64,000 bases of DNA from Amycolatopsis acididurans (GCF_012328925.1 NZ_JAAXLS010000002.1:124001-188000), one strand, 5' to 3'; counted from the first letter of the stretch, positions 25,683 to 37,967 are shown. Notes: generated by a model from the letters alone, not told the origin. Program-made: numbers and translations.

Positions 25683-26285
25683 CTACTGCGATCCCCGGTG
25701 GGCGATGTCGACCACGACGCGCCTGGTGCCCCGGTCTGGATCGAGCAGGCTGAGCACGCGGAAGGGCAGCCGCTCGCGCACGCCGACGGCGATCGTGCTC
25801 GCGTCCGCGCTGGATCCGGCGAACCGCGCCGCGCGCAGGGCGTCCCAGTTCGCCACATGTGCGGGATCGATCAAATCGCCGCCGGTCGCCGCGAGCGCCT
25901 TCCCGGAGACGTCCTGTGCCGGCGCGCGCACCACCACCTGCAGCACAGCGCCGCCGGGCACCGGCACGGGCGCGCCCGAGTCCACCGCCGCGACCTGCGG
26001 CACGTACCGCACCGAGAAACCGACCAGGCTCGCCCCGCCGATGTCGAACACGATGCGGTCGTAACAGTCGTGCCGCCCGGCGCGCACGCCGGCGAGCGGG
26101 TCGGTGCTCACGCCGGTCGCGTCGATCGCGCCGGTCTCCCAATCCGCCGTGGAGCACAATGCCGGGACGGATCCCAGCGGCACCGGCGAGAGCATCTGCG
26201 GTACCGGGGACGTGACCGCGGGCTCACCGCCGGTGCACGCGGTGAGCAGCATTCCCGCTGTGGCGACGATCGCCGCGATACGCAT
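25683..26285 (-). CDS. Lipoprotein with AMIN-like domain
   Basis: 200-aa secreted lipoprotein. The signal peptide MRIAAIVATAGMLLTAC ends in lipobox LTAC. The mature part has DRIVFDIGG and, at the C-terminus, VGVRERLPFRVLSL followed by RRVVVDIAH, features of AMIN-like beta-sandwich domains seen in actinobacterial surface proteins. It probably binds cell wall or another surface component; no enzyme motif is visible. No strong promoter or box was seen upstream. It is followed on the same strand by the DUF1876 gene. Confidence 0.78.
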   Translation of the reverse strand: MRIAAIVATAGMLLTACTGGEPAVTSPVPQMLSPVPLGSVPALCSTADWETGAIDATGVSTDPLAGVRAGRHDCYDRIVFDIGGASLVGFSVRYVPQVAAVDSGAPVPVPGGAVLQVVVRAPAQDVSGKALAATGGDLIDPAHVANWDALRAARFAGSSADASTIAVGVRERLPFRVLSLLDPDRGTRRVVVDIAHRGSQ

Positions 26286-26384
26286 GCTGTCCTCCTTGCC
26301 GAGGCGAGCATGCGCCGTTCGGGTCGCGTCGACGAGAGCCGGGCGCGGACAAAGCGGCGGGCGGTGCGTGGCGTGCGCCGGGCG

Positions 26385-26945
26385 TCAGCCCGCCCGGCGC
26401 AGGTACAGATCGCGCAGCAGCGCGATCTCCGCGCCATGGTGGATCGCCTCGCGGTTGATGTGCAGCACGAGCGCGGCCATCGGCGCGTCGGCGTACGGCC
26501 CTTCGGCGGGGCCGCACGGTTTTGCCAAACCGTCCTCGCCGAGGTCGCGCACGCCCTCGATCCAGCTCGCGTAGGCCGTGTCGAGCTGGTGCAGCGCGGT
26601 CGCGGCGTCACCCGCGTACTCGAAGCTGCCGTAGTCGACCGCGGGGCCGCCGAAATGATTGGCCACCCGCATCCCGAACACGCCGACGACGATGTGCGCG
26701 ATCCGCCACGCGATGGTCGTGACCGGCGGCGGAACCGGTTCGGGGAACCCGAAATCCACGACGAACTCGCCTGCGCCCGCCGCCATCGGCGCGGTGCTCT
26801 CCTCACGGGGCCGCACGTTCCAGCAGCCCGGCGCGGGCTCCCAGAAGTACTCGTCGTCGCCCAGTCCGCTCAGGCGCGGCCGCAGCTGGTTCGTCCAGTG
26901 CCAGTCGAGTTGATCGACAAGCTGGACCGTCCACTCGATGTCCAT
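26385..26945 (-). CDS. DinB superfamily protein
   Basis: 186-aa four-helix DinB-like protein. It starts MDIEWTVQLVDQLDWHWTNQ, and candidate metal-binding His residues sit in WRIAHIVVGVFG and INREAIHHGAEIALLRDLYL, with the first in the N-terminal helix. Related actinobacterial proteins include mycothiol-dependent enzymes, so thiol-linked detoxification is possible but unproven. The ATG at 26945 has GGGGAGAG upstream. It is divergent from the Rv1733c-like gene, with a DosR-box-like motif between them. Confidence 0.82.
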   Translation of the reverse strand: MDIEWTVQLVDQLDWHWTNQLRPRLSGLGDDEYFWEPAPGCWNVRPREESTAPMAAGAGEFVVDFGFPEPVPPPVTTIAWRIAHIVVGVFGMRVANHFGGPAVDYGSFEYAGDAATALHQLDTAYASWIEGVRDLGEDGLAKPCGPAEGPYADAPMAALVLHINREAIHHGAEIALLRDLYLRRAG

Positions 26946-27072
26946 TCCGTGCTCTCCCCGACGCGACGCGGCGTGCGCTGCGGGCATCGTAGAGCCTCCG
27001 GTCGGGGTAGCGGGAGCCCGCGATGTGGTGACAACGGGTCGCCGGGCGGGCGGGCACTTCGCTGTGGAAAGG

Positions 27073-27086
27073 GTGACCATCGGCCC
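27073..27086 (-). promoter_or_regulatory. DosR-box-like motif
   Basis: On the minus strand, GGGCCGATGGTCAC with flank GAAGGGCC: 10 of 14 consensus positions. It is 56 bp upstream of the Rv1733c-like membrane protein gene and in the shared gap with the DinB gene. Confidence 0.42.
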
Positions 27087-27141
27087 TTCGGGTGACACCG
27101 GGCCGCGACGACAGTAGGTAGTGGCGCGGAGGAGGTGCCTG

Positions 27142-27729
27142 ATGAACACGACTTGGCTCGGCAGACGGCTGACTTGGCTCGGCGCCTGGCGCAACCCGCT
27201 GGCGCGATCCTCGGACCGCATCGAGCTCGCGGCGGTGGCCGTCGCGCTGCTGCTGGCTTTGCTCGCCATCCCGGTGGCGCTGTCCGTGGGCTCCACGGCG
27301 CGAGCGGACGCTCTGCGCGCTGCCGCGGCCCAGCAGGCCACCAGAACACAGACGACGGCCGTTCTGCTCGTGCGGGCACCCGACGCCGCGCCGAGCGAGG
27401 TTCAGCCGGCGACCCCGGTGACGGTGAACGCGGTCTGGAGGCTGCCCGATGGCAGTGACCGGACCGGAGTGATCACCGCGGACGCCGGTACCCCCCAGGG
27501 TGCGCACGTGCCGATCTGGACAGACCCCGCGGGCAACCCCGTGCAGCCGCCGCTGACCGCGTCCAACGCGACGGGTCTCGGCGTGGCGGCCGCGGTGTTC
27601 GCGTGGGTGGGTTTCGTGGCCGCACTGGCTCTGCTGTGCTGGCTCGCCCGGTTCGCGCTCGACCGCGCACGCGCCGCGGCGTGGACGCGGGAATGGGCCG
27701 GCCTCGGCCGCGACCTCAACCGGTCCTGA
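27142..27729 (+). CDS. Rv1733c-like two-helix membrane protein
   Basis: 195-aa membrane protein with the same build as DosR-regulon Rv1733c: an N-terminal RNPLARSSDRIE motif, a TM helix (about residues 30-50), an extracytoplasmic segment of about 100 residues with VNAVWRLPDGSDRTGVI and PIWTDPAGNPV, and a second TM helix (about 150-173) before a basic tail. Function is unknown in mycobacteria too. The ATG at 27142 has GGAGGAGG upstream. It starts a two-gene unit with the Usp gene 9 bp downstream. Confidence 0.85.
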   Translation: MNTTWLGRRLTWLGAWRNPLARSSDRIELAAVAVALLLALLAIPVALSVGSTARADALRAAAAQQATRTQTTAVLLVRAPDAAPSEVQPATPVTVNAVWRLPDGSDRTGVITADAGTPQGAHVPIWTDPAGNPVQPPLTASNATGLGVAAAVFAWVGFVAALALLCWLARFALDRARAAAWTREWAGLGRDLNRS

Positions 27730-27738
27730 CCGTCCGCA

Positions 27739-28572
27739 ATGGACAGCGACCCGCGACGGCAGCCCGGCCCGATCGTGGTCGGCGTGGACGGATCACCCTC
27801 GGCCTTGATGGCGGTCCGCTGGGCCGCGCGAGAGGCCGCGTTCACCGGATCCGGGCTACGGCTCGTGCACGTGCTGACCACATCGGCGGGACGGGCCGAA
27901 TCCCTCATGCGCGCGGCGGAATCCGTGGCGCGCAGGACACACCAAGGACTCGCGATCGAGTCGGCGACCATCGGCAGCCCTGCGCGCACCACCTTGCTGC
28001 GGGAATCCCGTACCGCGGCGCTGATCGTGTTCGGGGCGAGCGGGCACGGCCCGCTGCTGGGACCCGCCGCGATCACGTTGTCGCTGCGCGGCGGCTGCCC
28101 GGTCGTCGTCGTGCGCGACGCGATACCGGAAACCGGACCGGTGGTCGTCGGGGTCAACGACTGGGCCGACTGTGCCGCGGCCGCGCGGTTCGCGTTCCAA
28201 CGGGCCGCGCTCTACGGCACCGGCGTGACCGCTGTGCGCGCCTGGGCCGCACCGGCTACCCCCGACACCATGGCGATACGGAGCAAGGAACACGCGGCGC
28301 TGGCCGCCGAACTGTCCACCTTGGCCGACGAGTTCGCCGATATCCCGGTGAAACACGTCCTGGTACGCGGTCGCGCGGGCGGCGTGCTGCTCGACTACGG
28401 CGAACGGGCCAGGCTGATCGTCGTCGGACCACACGGCCGTGCCGGATTCCCCGGTGTGGCGGCGGGTTCGGCGACAGGACAGTGGGGGAGCGGCCTCGCC
28501 TGTCCGATCGCGATCGTGCCTACCGAAGCGTCGCCCGGGCCGGCGGCGGGCGCGGCGCGGACCGGGCCGTGA
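27739..28572 (+). CDS. Universal stress protein, two Usp domains
   Basis: 277-aa tandem UspA protein (PIVVGVDGSPSALMAVRWAA). The second domain has an intact motif, GPHGRAGFPGVAAGS. The first ends GASGHGPLLGPAAIT and lacks the final Gly-Ser, so it may bind nucleotide weakly or not at all. It follows the Rv1733c-like gene by 9 bp, so co-expression is likely. It converges on devR with 3 bp between the stop codons. Confidence 0.9.
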   Translation: MDSDPRRQPGPIVVGVDGSPSALMAVRWAAREAAFTGSGLRLVHVLTTSAGRAESLMRAAESVARRTHQGLAIESATIGSPARTTLLRESRTAALIVFGASGHGPLLGPAAITLSLRGGCPVVVVRDAIPETGPVVVGVNDWADCAAAARFAFQRAALYGTGVTAVRAWAAPATPDTMAIRSKEHAALAAELSTLADEFADIPVKHVLVRGRAGGVLLDYGERARLIVVGPHGRAGFPGVAAGSATGQWGSGLACPIAIVPTEASPGPAAGAARTGP

Positions 28573-28575
28573 GCC

Positions 28576-29232
28576 TCACGACTCCTGGTCGCGCTGCTGC
28601 CGGTTCGTGCGCATCTTCGTGGCGAGCACCGCGGCCTGGGTGCGGCGCTCGAGTCCGAGCTTGGTCAGCAGCCGGGACACGTAGTTCTTGACTGTCTTTT
28701 CGGCCAGGTACATCCGCTCGGAGATCTGGCGGTTGGTCAGCCCCTCGCCGATGAGGTCGAGCAGGGTCCGCTCGCGCTCGCTGAGCCCGGCCAGCGGGCC
28801 CGCGTCGTCGGCGTCGGAGCGGAGCTTGGCCATGAGCGTGGCGGCCGCGCGGTTGTCCAGCAGCGACCGGCCGGAGCCGACCTCGCGCACCGCCGAGACC
28901 AGCTGCAGTCCCTGGATGTCCTTGATGACGTAGCCGCCGGCGCCGGCGAGGATGGCGTTGAGCATGGCCTCCTCGTCGGTGTAGGAGGTCAGCATCAGGA
29001 CGTTGAGCTCGGGCAGCTTCGAGCGCAGGTCGCGGCACAGCTCGATGCCGTTGCCGTCGGGCAGGCGCACGTCGAGCAGGGCGATGTCGGGGCGCAGCGC
29101 GGGGATGCGGGCCAGTGCCTGTGCGGCGGTGGGAGCCTCGCCGACCACGGTCAGCTCCGGGTCGGATTCCAGCAGGTCGGCCACCCCGCGACGCACCACC
29201 TCATGGTCGTCGACGAGAAACACTTTGATCAA
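28576..29232 (-). CDS. devR: DosR/DevR-type response regulator
   Basis: 218-aa NarL-family regulator and a clear DosR homologue. With the TTG start at 29232 (GGAAGG eight bases upstream) residue numbers match M. tuberculosis DosR exactly: acidic pair D8 D9, phospho-acceptor D54 in [12 protein letters not shown]104, and the DNA-contact residues K179, K182 and N183 in [16 protein letters not shown] three codons upstream is an alternative start. DosR activates dormancy genes when phosphorylated by DosS or DosT; the matching kinase lies 2.3 kb away at 31534. It is divergent from ppk2, with a box-like motif between. Confidence 0.95.
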   Translation of the reverse strand: MIKVFLVDDHEVVRRGVADLLESDPELTVVGEAPTAAQALARIPALRPDIALLDVRLPDGNGIELCRDLRSKLPELNVLMLTSYTDEEAMLNAILAGAGGYVIKDIQGLQLVSAVREVGSGRSLLDNRAAATLMAKLRSDADDAGPLAGLSERERTLLDLIGEGLTNRQISERMYLAEKTVKNYVSRLLTKLGLERRTQAAVLATKMRTNRQQRDQES

Positions 29233-29314
29233 GGTGCTCACCTTCCGCGATGACAATTGACCCCAGGTTACGACGCCGGAGGCGGCCAGGGAACTGCGTT
29301 GGTCACCGGCGCGG

Positions 29315-29328
29315 GGGCCTAAGGTCCT
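29315..29328 (+). promoter_or_regulatory. DosR-box-like motif
   Basis: GGGCCTAAGGTCCT, the best match in the window (11 of 14 positions of GGGACTWWAGTCCC, near-palindromic), 37 bp upstream of ppk2 and also upstream of devR on the other strand. Confidence 0.5.
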
Positions 29329-29364
29329 CGAATTCCGGGTTGCGGTGGAGGACAGTGGAGGTTC

Positions 29365-30159
29365 ATGACGAGGGAAAAACTGCGACGCGCGGTCTACCGC
29401 GAGGAGCTGTTCCGGCTGCAGACCGAACTGGTCAAGCTCCAGGAGTGGGTGCGCGCCGAGCGCAAGCGGCTGATCGTGATCTTCGAGGGCCGCGACGCCG
29501 CGGGCAAGGGCAGCACCATCAAGCGTGTCACCGAGTATCTCAACCCTCGCGTGGCGCGCATCGTCGCGCTGCCCAAGCCCACCGACCGCGAACGGGGCCA
29601 GTGGTACTTCCAGCGTTACGTCGCCCAGCTGCCCGCGGCGGGGGAGATCGTGCTGATGGACCGCAGCTGGTACAACCGGGCGGGCGTGGAATGGGTGATG
29701 GGGTTCTGCTCGGAGGAGGAGCACCGCCGGTTCCTGCACCAGTGCCCGATCTTCGAGCGGCTGCTGACCGAGGACGGGATCATGCTGCGCAAGTACTGGT
29801 TCTCGGTCAGCGACGGCGAGCAGCAGAAGCGGATGCGGGCGCGGCTGGACGATCCGGTGCGCCGGTGGAAGCTGTCGGAAGTGGACCTGGAGTCGATCAC
29901 CCGGTGGGACGACTACTCGCGGGCCAAGGACGAGATGATCCTCTACACCGACATCCCCGAGGCTCCGTGGTCCATTGTGGACAGCGACGACAAGCGCCGC
30001 GCGCGCCTGAACATGATCGCGCACCTGCTGGACAGCGTGCCCTACCGCGAGGTACCCCCGCCCGCGATGCGCCTGCCGCACCGGCCACCGGCCGATGGCT
30101 ACCGGCGTCCGTCGAAGAATCCCGGCAGCTACGTACCCGACCACGCCGCATCACTGTGA
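29365..30159 (+). CDS. ppk2: Polyphosphate kinase 2
   Basis: 264-aa class I PPK2: Walker [14 protein letters not shown] (about residues 48-60), lid module, and Walker [24 protein letters not shown]2 enzymes use polyphosphate to phosphorylate nucleoside diphosphates (or make polyP), which supports nucleotide pools under energy limitation. ATG 29365. It lies directly beside devR and downstream of the best DosR-box-like element, which suggests induction with the dormancy genes. The CHAD protein at 8247 is another polyP-linked gene in this window. Confidence 0.93.
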   Translation: MTREKLRRAVYREELFRLQTELVKLQEWVRAERKRLIVIFEGRDAAGKGSTIKRVTEYLNPRVARIVALPKPTDRERGQWYFQRYVAQLPAAGEIVLMDRSWYNRAGVEWVMGFCSEEEHRRFLHQCPIFERLLTEDGIMLRKYWFSVSDGEQQKRMRARLDDPVRRWKLSEVDLESITRWDDYSRAKDEMILYTDIPEAPWSIVDSDDKRRARLNMIAHLLDSVPYREVPPPAMRLPHRPPADGYRRPSKNPGSYVPDHAASL

Positions 30160-30180
30160 AGCCCCTGGTCCACTATGGAC

Positions 30181-30975
30181 TCAAAACCAGTGACGGGGGC
30201 GTTCGAGCGCGGGTGGCAGTGTCGTGGCCGCGTCGCCGGTGGCGGCGTTGACCTGGGGCTGGGTGAGGAACAGGCTCGTGCCCAGATCGGCGCCCGCGAG
30301 GTTCGCGCCGCGCAGGTCGGCTCCGATGAGGTCGGCCAGTGACAGGTCGGCGCCCCTCAGGTCCGCACCAATGAGATAGGCGCCGCGCAGGCTCGTCTTG
30401 TGGAGATCGGCCCCCTTGAGCCTGGCACCCATGAGGTTCGCGCCACGCCTGTCCTTCCTCCGCCCGGCACCGGCACGCACCAGGTCGCTGGCCCGCAGCA
30501 GCACGGCGTTGACATGCGCGCGATGCTCGCTGACGTCCAGTGCCAGCAGTTCCTCGGCGCCGCCCCCGGTCAGTGCCCGCGTCTGGTGCAGCAGCCGCCG
30601 GGCGTCCTCGTGCACCGGCCCGGCCGCCACCAGCGACAGTGTCTCGGTGAGGTACCACAACAGTTCGTGCAACTGGCGCATCACCGCGAAGACCGCGAAC
30701 ATCGGCTCCGCCACACCAGGATCGTCGCGCCAGTCGCGGCCCGCGAACGTCACCTGGGTGACCTGCTGACCTGCGCCGAAACAGTCGAACACCGTGCAAC
30801 CGGGAAATCCGCGCTCCCGCAATCGCGAGTGGATCGCGCAGCGGAAATCGTCCCGCAGATTCACACACGGCGTGCCCGCGTCCTTGTCCACGGCGAAATC
30901 CGCCGACCGGCCGAAGGGCAGCGCCACGCAGCACAGGCCGGAGCAACTCGCACAGTCAGCTCGCAATCCGGACAT
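30181..30975 (-). CDS. YkgJ-type Cys cluster protein fused to pentapeptide repeats
   Basis: 264-aa protein. The N-terminal 90 residues carry eight or more Cys ([10 protein letters not shown] in [23 protein letters not shown]), as in YkgJ/UPF0153 zinc- or iron-chelating domains. A helical middle follows, then about 15 pentapeptide repeats (A-D/N-L-x-x, for example [19 protein letters not shown]) forming a right-handed beta helix, and a short tail. The fusion is unusual. No enzyme motif is visible. The start is ATG 30975; an in-frame GTG at 30993 is possible. It is divergent from a PPOX gene. Confidence 0.82.
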   Translation of the reverse strand: MSGLRADCASCSGLCCVALPFGRSADFAVDKDAGTPCVNLRDDFRCAIHSRLRERGFPGCTVFDCFGAGQQVTQVTFAGRDWRDDPGVAEPMFAVFAVMRQLHELLWYLTETLSLVAAGPVHEDARRLLHQTRALTGGGAEELLALDVSEHRAHVNAVLLRASDLVRAGAGRRKDRRGANLMGARLKGADLHKTSLRGAYLIGADLRGADLSLADLIGADLRGANLAGADLGTSLFLTQPQVNAATGDAATTLPPALERPRHWF

Positions 30976-31015
30976 GTCCTCATAATGCCGCACCGTGCCG
31001 CCGTGATCTTGCTCG

Positions 31016-31029
31016 GGGACTTTGTGCTC
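31016..31029 (+). promoter_or_regulatory. DosR-box-like motif
   Basis: GGGACTTTGTGCTC (10 of 14 consensus positions) between the divergent pentapeptide and PPOX genes. Thirteen of its 14 bases recur in the element at 33311. Confidence 0.42.
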
Positions 31030-31096
31030 TTTCGCGACACGATCGGCTGGACCACGATGTGTTCGTGTACGCGCGTGTGACCGCCCGGAGCGGGCT

Positions 31097-31525
31097 ATGA
31101 ATCCCCGTCGATTCGAAGAGCTGACGCGGGAGGAGTCCCTACGCCGGCTGGGCAGCGTGAGCGTCGGACGGATCGTGTTCACGCATCAGGCGCTGCCCGC
31201 GGTGCGTCCGGTGAACCATCTGGTGGACAACGGAGCGATCGTGCTGCGCACGCATCCCGGTGCCGCGTTGCTGTCCGCTGTGGACTCCGTCGTCGCCTAC
31301 GAGGCGGACGCGATCTCCGAAGACGACCACATCGGCTGGAGCGTGGTCATCACCGGTGTCGCGCGACGGCTGCGGGGCGCGAGCGAGATCGAGCGCTACG
31401 AACGCCTGCTGCGGCCCTGGGTGCCGGACGAGATGGAGTACGTCATCCGCATCCATCCCGAACTGGTCACCGGGTTCTCCCTGATCGAAGACAACGAGGC
31501 CTTACCGCACGGGGCGGCGCCCTAG
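31097..31525 (+). CDS. PPOX-class flavoprotein
   Basis: 142-aa split-barrel protein with the same plan as the one at 17963: [47 protein letters not shown]. These proteins bind flavin or F420 and reduce small electrophiles in some cases; substrate unknown. ATG 31097 with GGAG eight bases upstream. It is divergent from the pentapeptide gene with a DosR-box-like motif 68 bp upstream, and it converges on the DevS gene. Confidence 0.86.
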   Translation: MNPRRFEELTREESLRRLGSVSVGRIVFTHQALPAVRPVNHLVDNGAIVLRTHPGAALLSAVDSVVAYEADAISEDDHIGWSVVITGVARRLRGASEIERYERLLRPWVPDEMEYVIRIHPELVTGFSLIEDNEALPHGAAP

Positions 31526-31533
31526 CACCGGCG

Positions 31534-34380
<2,847 letters not shown>

Positions 34381-34384
<4 letters not shown>

Positions 34385-35316
34385 CGTGGTCAGCGACCGA
34401 GGCCGGGGTGCTGGCATGCGCCGTCGACCGGTCTCCCTCAGTGCACAACACTCAGCCGTGGAGCCTGGAAACCGGCGAAGCCATGGCCGAACTCTACGAA
34501 CGGCGTGACATCGTGTTGCCGCGGCACGATCCGCTCGGCCGCGACCGCACCCTGTCCTGCGGCGCCGCGCTCGCCAATCTGGAGCTGGCGCTGCGCGCGA
34601 TGGGATGGGCGACCACCACGACGCTGTTCCCCGATCCCGCTCAACCCGAACTGCTCGCGCGCGTGCTCGCCGACGGCCCGCACGAGGCCGACGCCGAAGA
34701 GGTGGACCTGTACTCCGCGATCTTCCGGCGCCGCAGCTACCGTGCTCCGTTCAGCCTGCACCAGCTCTCCTCACAGGCTGTGCGCACCCTCGCCGACGCC
34801 GCGACCGCCGGGACCGAGGCCCGCCCCATCGACGGCGCCACCGAGGCGGCTGCGCTGGCCGAACTGCTGCTCTACTCGGCCGAGGTGCTGCGCGACGACC
34901 GGGCCTACCAGCGCGAGCTGATCGCGTGGACGGCCCAGTTCCCCGAACCGTTGCGGGCTCCCTCGACGTTGCCCTGGGCGGGGCTGGTGCGCGCCGACAC
35001 CCGCCTGCCCGACGCGATCACCCTCACCGAGCGGCTGCTCGCCGAGCGGCTGCTGGTCGTGCTCACGCCGGACGACAGCAAGCGCGACCACGTGCTCGCC
35101 GGCGAGGCGATGCAGCGGATCTGGCTCACCGGGATCCGCGCGGGTCTCGTCGCGTCGGTGCTGACCCAGCCGCTGCACCTGCCGGAGACGCGTTCGGGCC
35201 TGATCGACAAGCTGTCGCTGCCCGGCTACCCGCAGGTGATCATCCGGTTCGGCTACCCGGTCACCGCGACCCCGATTCCCGTCGCATCGGCCATCGCGAG
35301 CGGGGGACGGCCATGA
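34381..35316 (+). CDS. Acg family nitroreductase-like protein, second copy
   Basis: 311-aa paralogue of the preceding gene, with SPSVHNTQPWSLE, SCGAALANLELALRAMGW and FRRRSYRAPF. The two are diverged, so the duplication is old. Overlap of start and stop by 4 bp on both sides places it in the middle of an Acg-Acg-Usp operon. Expected to bind FMN; physiological substrate unknown. Confidence 0.89.
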
Positions 35317-36113
35317 TCGTCGCCGGCGTCGATGGTTCGGATTCGGCACTGGACGCGGTGCGCTGGGCCGCGCGGGAAGCGGCCCGCCGGGACGCGCCGC
35401 TGATGCTGCTGCACGCCTGCTACGTGCCGGTACCCGCGCCCTACACGCCGATCCGGCTGCCCCGCTCCTACGGTGACGCGCTGCTCGACCAGGGCCGGGA
35501 TTGGCTCGATCAGGCGCGGACCGCCGCACGGGAGGTGGCGGACGTGCCGGTTCGCACCGCCCTGCGCGCGGGACAGGCCATCGACCAGCTCGTGCGCGCC
35601 TCGGCCGGCGCCGAACTGGTCGTCCTCGGTTCGCGCGGGCTCGGCGGTTTGACCGGTCTGCTGCTCGGTTCGGTCGCGGTCGGGCTCGCCGCGCACGGTC
35701 ACTGCCCGGTGGTCGTGGTCCGCGGTGAGCCGCCGGAGGACGGGCCGGTCGTGGTCGGCGTCGACGGGTCCGCGCTGTCCGACGACGCGGTCGAGTTCGC
35801 CTTCGAGGCCGCGCTCAGCAGGCACGTGCCGCTGGTCGCGGTGCACGCGCACGGCGATGCCGGCGGCGACTCACGGTTGCTGGCCGAGCAGCTGGCCCCG
35901 TGGCAGGGGAAGTATCCCGATATCGAGGTCCGGCAGGAGGTCTCGGCGCAGTCGCCGCCGGAGGCGTTGCGCGACGCGGCCGAAGGCGCGCAGCTGCTGG
36001 TCGTCGGCTCACGTGGCCGCGGTGGCCTGGCGGGTGCCGGGCTCGGCTCGACCAGCCAGCGGCTGCTGCATCACGCCACCTGCCCTATCGCGGTGGTGCG
36101 GCCCAGGCCGTAG
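35313..36113 (+). CDS. Universal stress protein, two Usp domains
   Basis: 266-aa tandem UspA protein with both ATP motifs intact: GSRGLGGLTGLLLGS and GSRGRGGLAGAGLGS. ATG overlaps the preceding stop as ATGA, so it is the third gene of the Acg operon. The linkage of Usp to Acg proteins mirrors the DosR regulon of mycobacteria. Confidence 0.92.
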   Translation: MIVAGVDGSDSALDAVRWAAREAARRDAPLMLLHACYVPVPAPYTPIRLPRSYGDALLDQGRDWLDQARTAAREVADVPVRTALRAGQAIDQLVRASAGAELVVLGSRGLGGLTGLLLGSVAVGLAAHGHCPVVVVRGEPPEDGPVVVGVDGSALSDDAVEFAFEAALSRHVPLVAVHAHGDAGGDSRLLAEQLAPWQGKYPDIEVRQEVSAQSPPEALRDAAEGAQLLVVGSRGRGGLAGAGLGSTSQRLLHHATCPIAVVRPRP

Positions 36114-36184
36114 TGGTCACGCAGCGCGCACGGCGCGGGTTTCGGCATGGGGAGCAGGGGTAGCCCTCCGCCAGGAGGACGCGA

Positions 36185-36310
36185 ATGCTGGAGACCGCCG
36201 GACTCGACATCCTGATCGCCTGGGCGATCTTCGCCGTCCTGCTCGGTCTGCTCGCGTTCTTCATCCTGCGCGGCGGCCGTCGCGACCCGCTCGACGAGGA
36301 CGACGAATGA
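36185..36310 (+). CDS. 41-aa single-helix membrane peptide
   Basis: A short gene with a strong site (AGGAGG, 6 bases before the ATG at 36185). The product has one TM helix (about residues 8-28, LDILIAWAIFAVLLGLLAFF), then a basic RGGRR stop-transfer and an acidic tail (DEDDE). Its stop overlaps the start of the lipoprotein gene (ATGA), which supports translation. Function unknown; possibly a small subunit or regulator of the transporter encoded two genes downstream. Confidence 0.72.
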   Translation: MLETAGLDILIAWAIFAVLLGLLAFFILRGGRRDPLDEDDE

Positions 36311-36741
36311 GGGCCGTGCGGCTCGCCGTCGCGGCGCTGCTACTGGCCTCGTGCGCGGGCCCGACCGTCTCGGCCGGCCAGTACCGGGCCAAGGTCACTC
36401 AGACGGCGAAAGCCATGAGCAGCATCATCGTCACCGCACAGCACGCGGCGCGCCTCGATCTCGACGGCAAACTGCTGCACACCGTCACCGACTCGGTGGT
36501 CAGCGACGCCGAACAGGACGCCGGCTCGGTACGGACCACTATCGAAAGCAGGCAGCCGCCCGACAACGCGTCCGACCGGCTACGGCACCAGGTCGAACAA
36601 CCGCTGCAGCAGGCCACCGCGCTGCTCACCGATCTGCGCGTCGCGGTGCGCGACAACGACGACAACGCCCAGCGGGCGGCCGCCGACGCACTCGGCGGGC
36701 CGCTCGACGCCTTCCAGCAGCTGTCCGGGGTCTCCGGATGA
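36307..36741 (+). CDS. Small helical lipoprotein
   Basis: 144-aa lipoprotein: signal peptide MRAVRLAVAALLLASC with lipobox LASC, then a mature part predicted as helical (KVTQTAKAMSSIIVTAQHAA, QPLQQATALLTDLRVAVRDN). It overlaps the neighbours by 4 bp on each side (ATGA), in the order peptide, lipoprotein, transporter. No family recognised. An accessory role in the same membrane complex is inferred from context only. Confidence 0.78.
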   Translation: MRAVRLAVAALLLASCAGPTVSAGQYRAKVTQTAKAMSSIIVTAQHAARLDLDGKLLHTVTDSVVSDAEQDAGSVRTTIESRQPPDNASDRLRHQVEQPLQQATALLTDLRVAVRDNDDNAQRAAADALGGPLDAFQQLSGVSG

Positions 36742-37967
36742 AAGGCGTCCTCAACCTCACCCTCGGCGTGATGACCGCGATCGGCGGGTTCGTCGACATC
36801 GGCAACATCGTCACCGGCGGCGTCACGGGCGCGCGGTTCGGCATGACGCTGGCCTGGGCCGTCGTGCTCGCGACGGCGATCATGGTGCTCTACGGCGAAA
36901 TGACGGGCCGCGTCGCCGCCGTGGCCCAGCGCGCGACCTTCGATCTGGTCCGTGAACGGCTCGGGGTGCGGTTCGCGATGGTCAACCTCGTGGCCAACCT
37001 GCTGCTCGCGCTGCTCACGCTGGCGGCCGAGATCGGCGGCGTGGCACTCGTGCTGCAACTGGTCACCGGGGTGCAGTACCTGATCTGGGTGCCGGTCGTG
37101 GGCGCGGTGGTGTGGCTGAGCATCTGGCGGCTACCGTTCAAGGTGATCGAAACGGCGTTCGGCCTGCTCGGACTGTGCCTGCTGGTGTTCGCCGTCGCCC
37201 TCGTCGCACTGCCCACCGACTGGGGCGAGCTCTGGCACGAGATGATCCATCCCGCGGTGCCCCAAGGCGAGGCGCTGCCGACGTGGCTGTTCTACGCCAT
37301 TTCGCTCGTGGGCGCGTGCATCGTGCCGTACCAGGTGATCTTCTTCTCCTCCGGCGGGCGCGAGGAACGGTGGTCGATCCGCAACCTGCGGGAGGCGCGG
37401 GGCAACGCGTTCGTCGGTTTTCCTCTCGGCGGGCTGCTCAGTCTCAGCGTCATGGCCGTGATGGTGCCGGTGCTGCGGCCCGACTCCGTCGACGTCAAGC
37501 ATCTCGGCCAGGTCGCGCTGCCGGTCGCGCAGGCGCTCGGCGTCATCGGCCTGATCCTGACGTTCATCTCGTTCTTCGCCTGTACCTTCGCCGCGGCCGC
37601 GGAATCGGCGTTGTCGTGCGGTTACAGCGTGGGCCAGTATTTGGGGTGGTCGTGGGGCAAATGGCATCGGCCGTCCTCCGCGCCGCGCTTCCACGTGGTG
37701 AGCCTGGCAGCGGTCATCATCGCGACCGGGTTCGTGCTGACCACCATCGACCCGATCACCGTCACGATCGTCAGCGTCGTGCTCGGCGCGGCGGCCGTAC
37801 CACTGACGTACCTGCCGGTGCTGGTGGTCGCCAACGATCGCGAGTACATGGGCGAGTACGTGAACAAACACTGGCAGAACGGACTCGCCACGATCGCGCT
37901 GCTGGTGATGCTCGTCGTCTCCGTCGCGACGCTGCCACTGCTGTTCGCGACGAAGGCCGGACAGTAG
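36738..37967 (+). CDS. Nramp-like metal transporter with altered metal-site motifs
   Basis: 409-aa protein with about 11 TM helices in the Nramp (LeuT-fold) arrangement. In canonical Nramp, TM1 has DPGN and TM6 has A-x-x-M-P-H. Here TM1 reads GGFVDIGN (Asp20 and Asn23 kept, Pro lost) and the TM6 region reads CIVPYQV (Met and His replaced). Loss of the Met is a feature of Nramp relatives that carry Mg2+ or Al3+ rather than soft transition metals, so the substrate may differ from Mn2+ or Fe2+. It is coupled to the lipoprotein gene and followed after 10 bp by two PRC-barrel-like genes. Confidence 0.8.
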   Translation: MKGVLNLTLGVMTAIGGFVDIGNIVTGGVTGARFGMTLAWAVVLATAIMVLYGEMTGRVAAVAQRATFDLVRERLGVRFAMVNLVANLLLALLTLAAEIGGVALVLQLVTGVQYLIWVPVVGAVVWLSIWRLPFKVIETAFGLLGLCLLVFAVALVALPTDWGELWHEMIHPAVPQGEALPTWLFYAISLVGACIVPYQVIFFSSGGREERWSIRNLREARGNAFVGFPLGGLLSLSVMAVMVPVLRPDSVDVKHLGQVALPVAQALGVIGLILTFISFFACTFAAAAESALSCGYSVGQYLGWSWGKWHRPSSAPRFHVVSLAAVIIATGFVLTTIDPITVTIVSVVLGAAAVPLTYLPVLVVANDREYMGEYVNKHWQNGLATIALLVMLVVSVATLPLLFATKAGQ

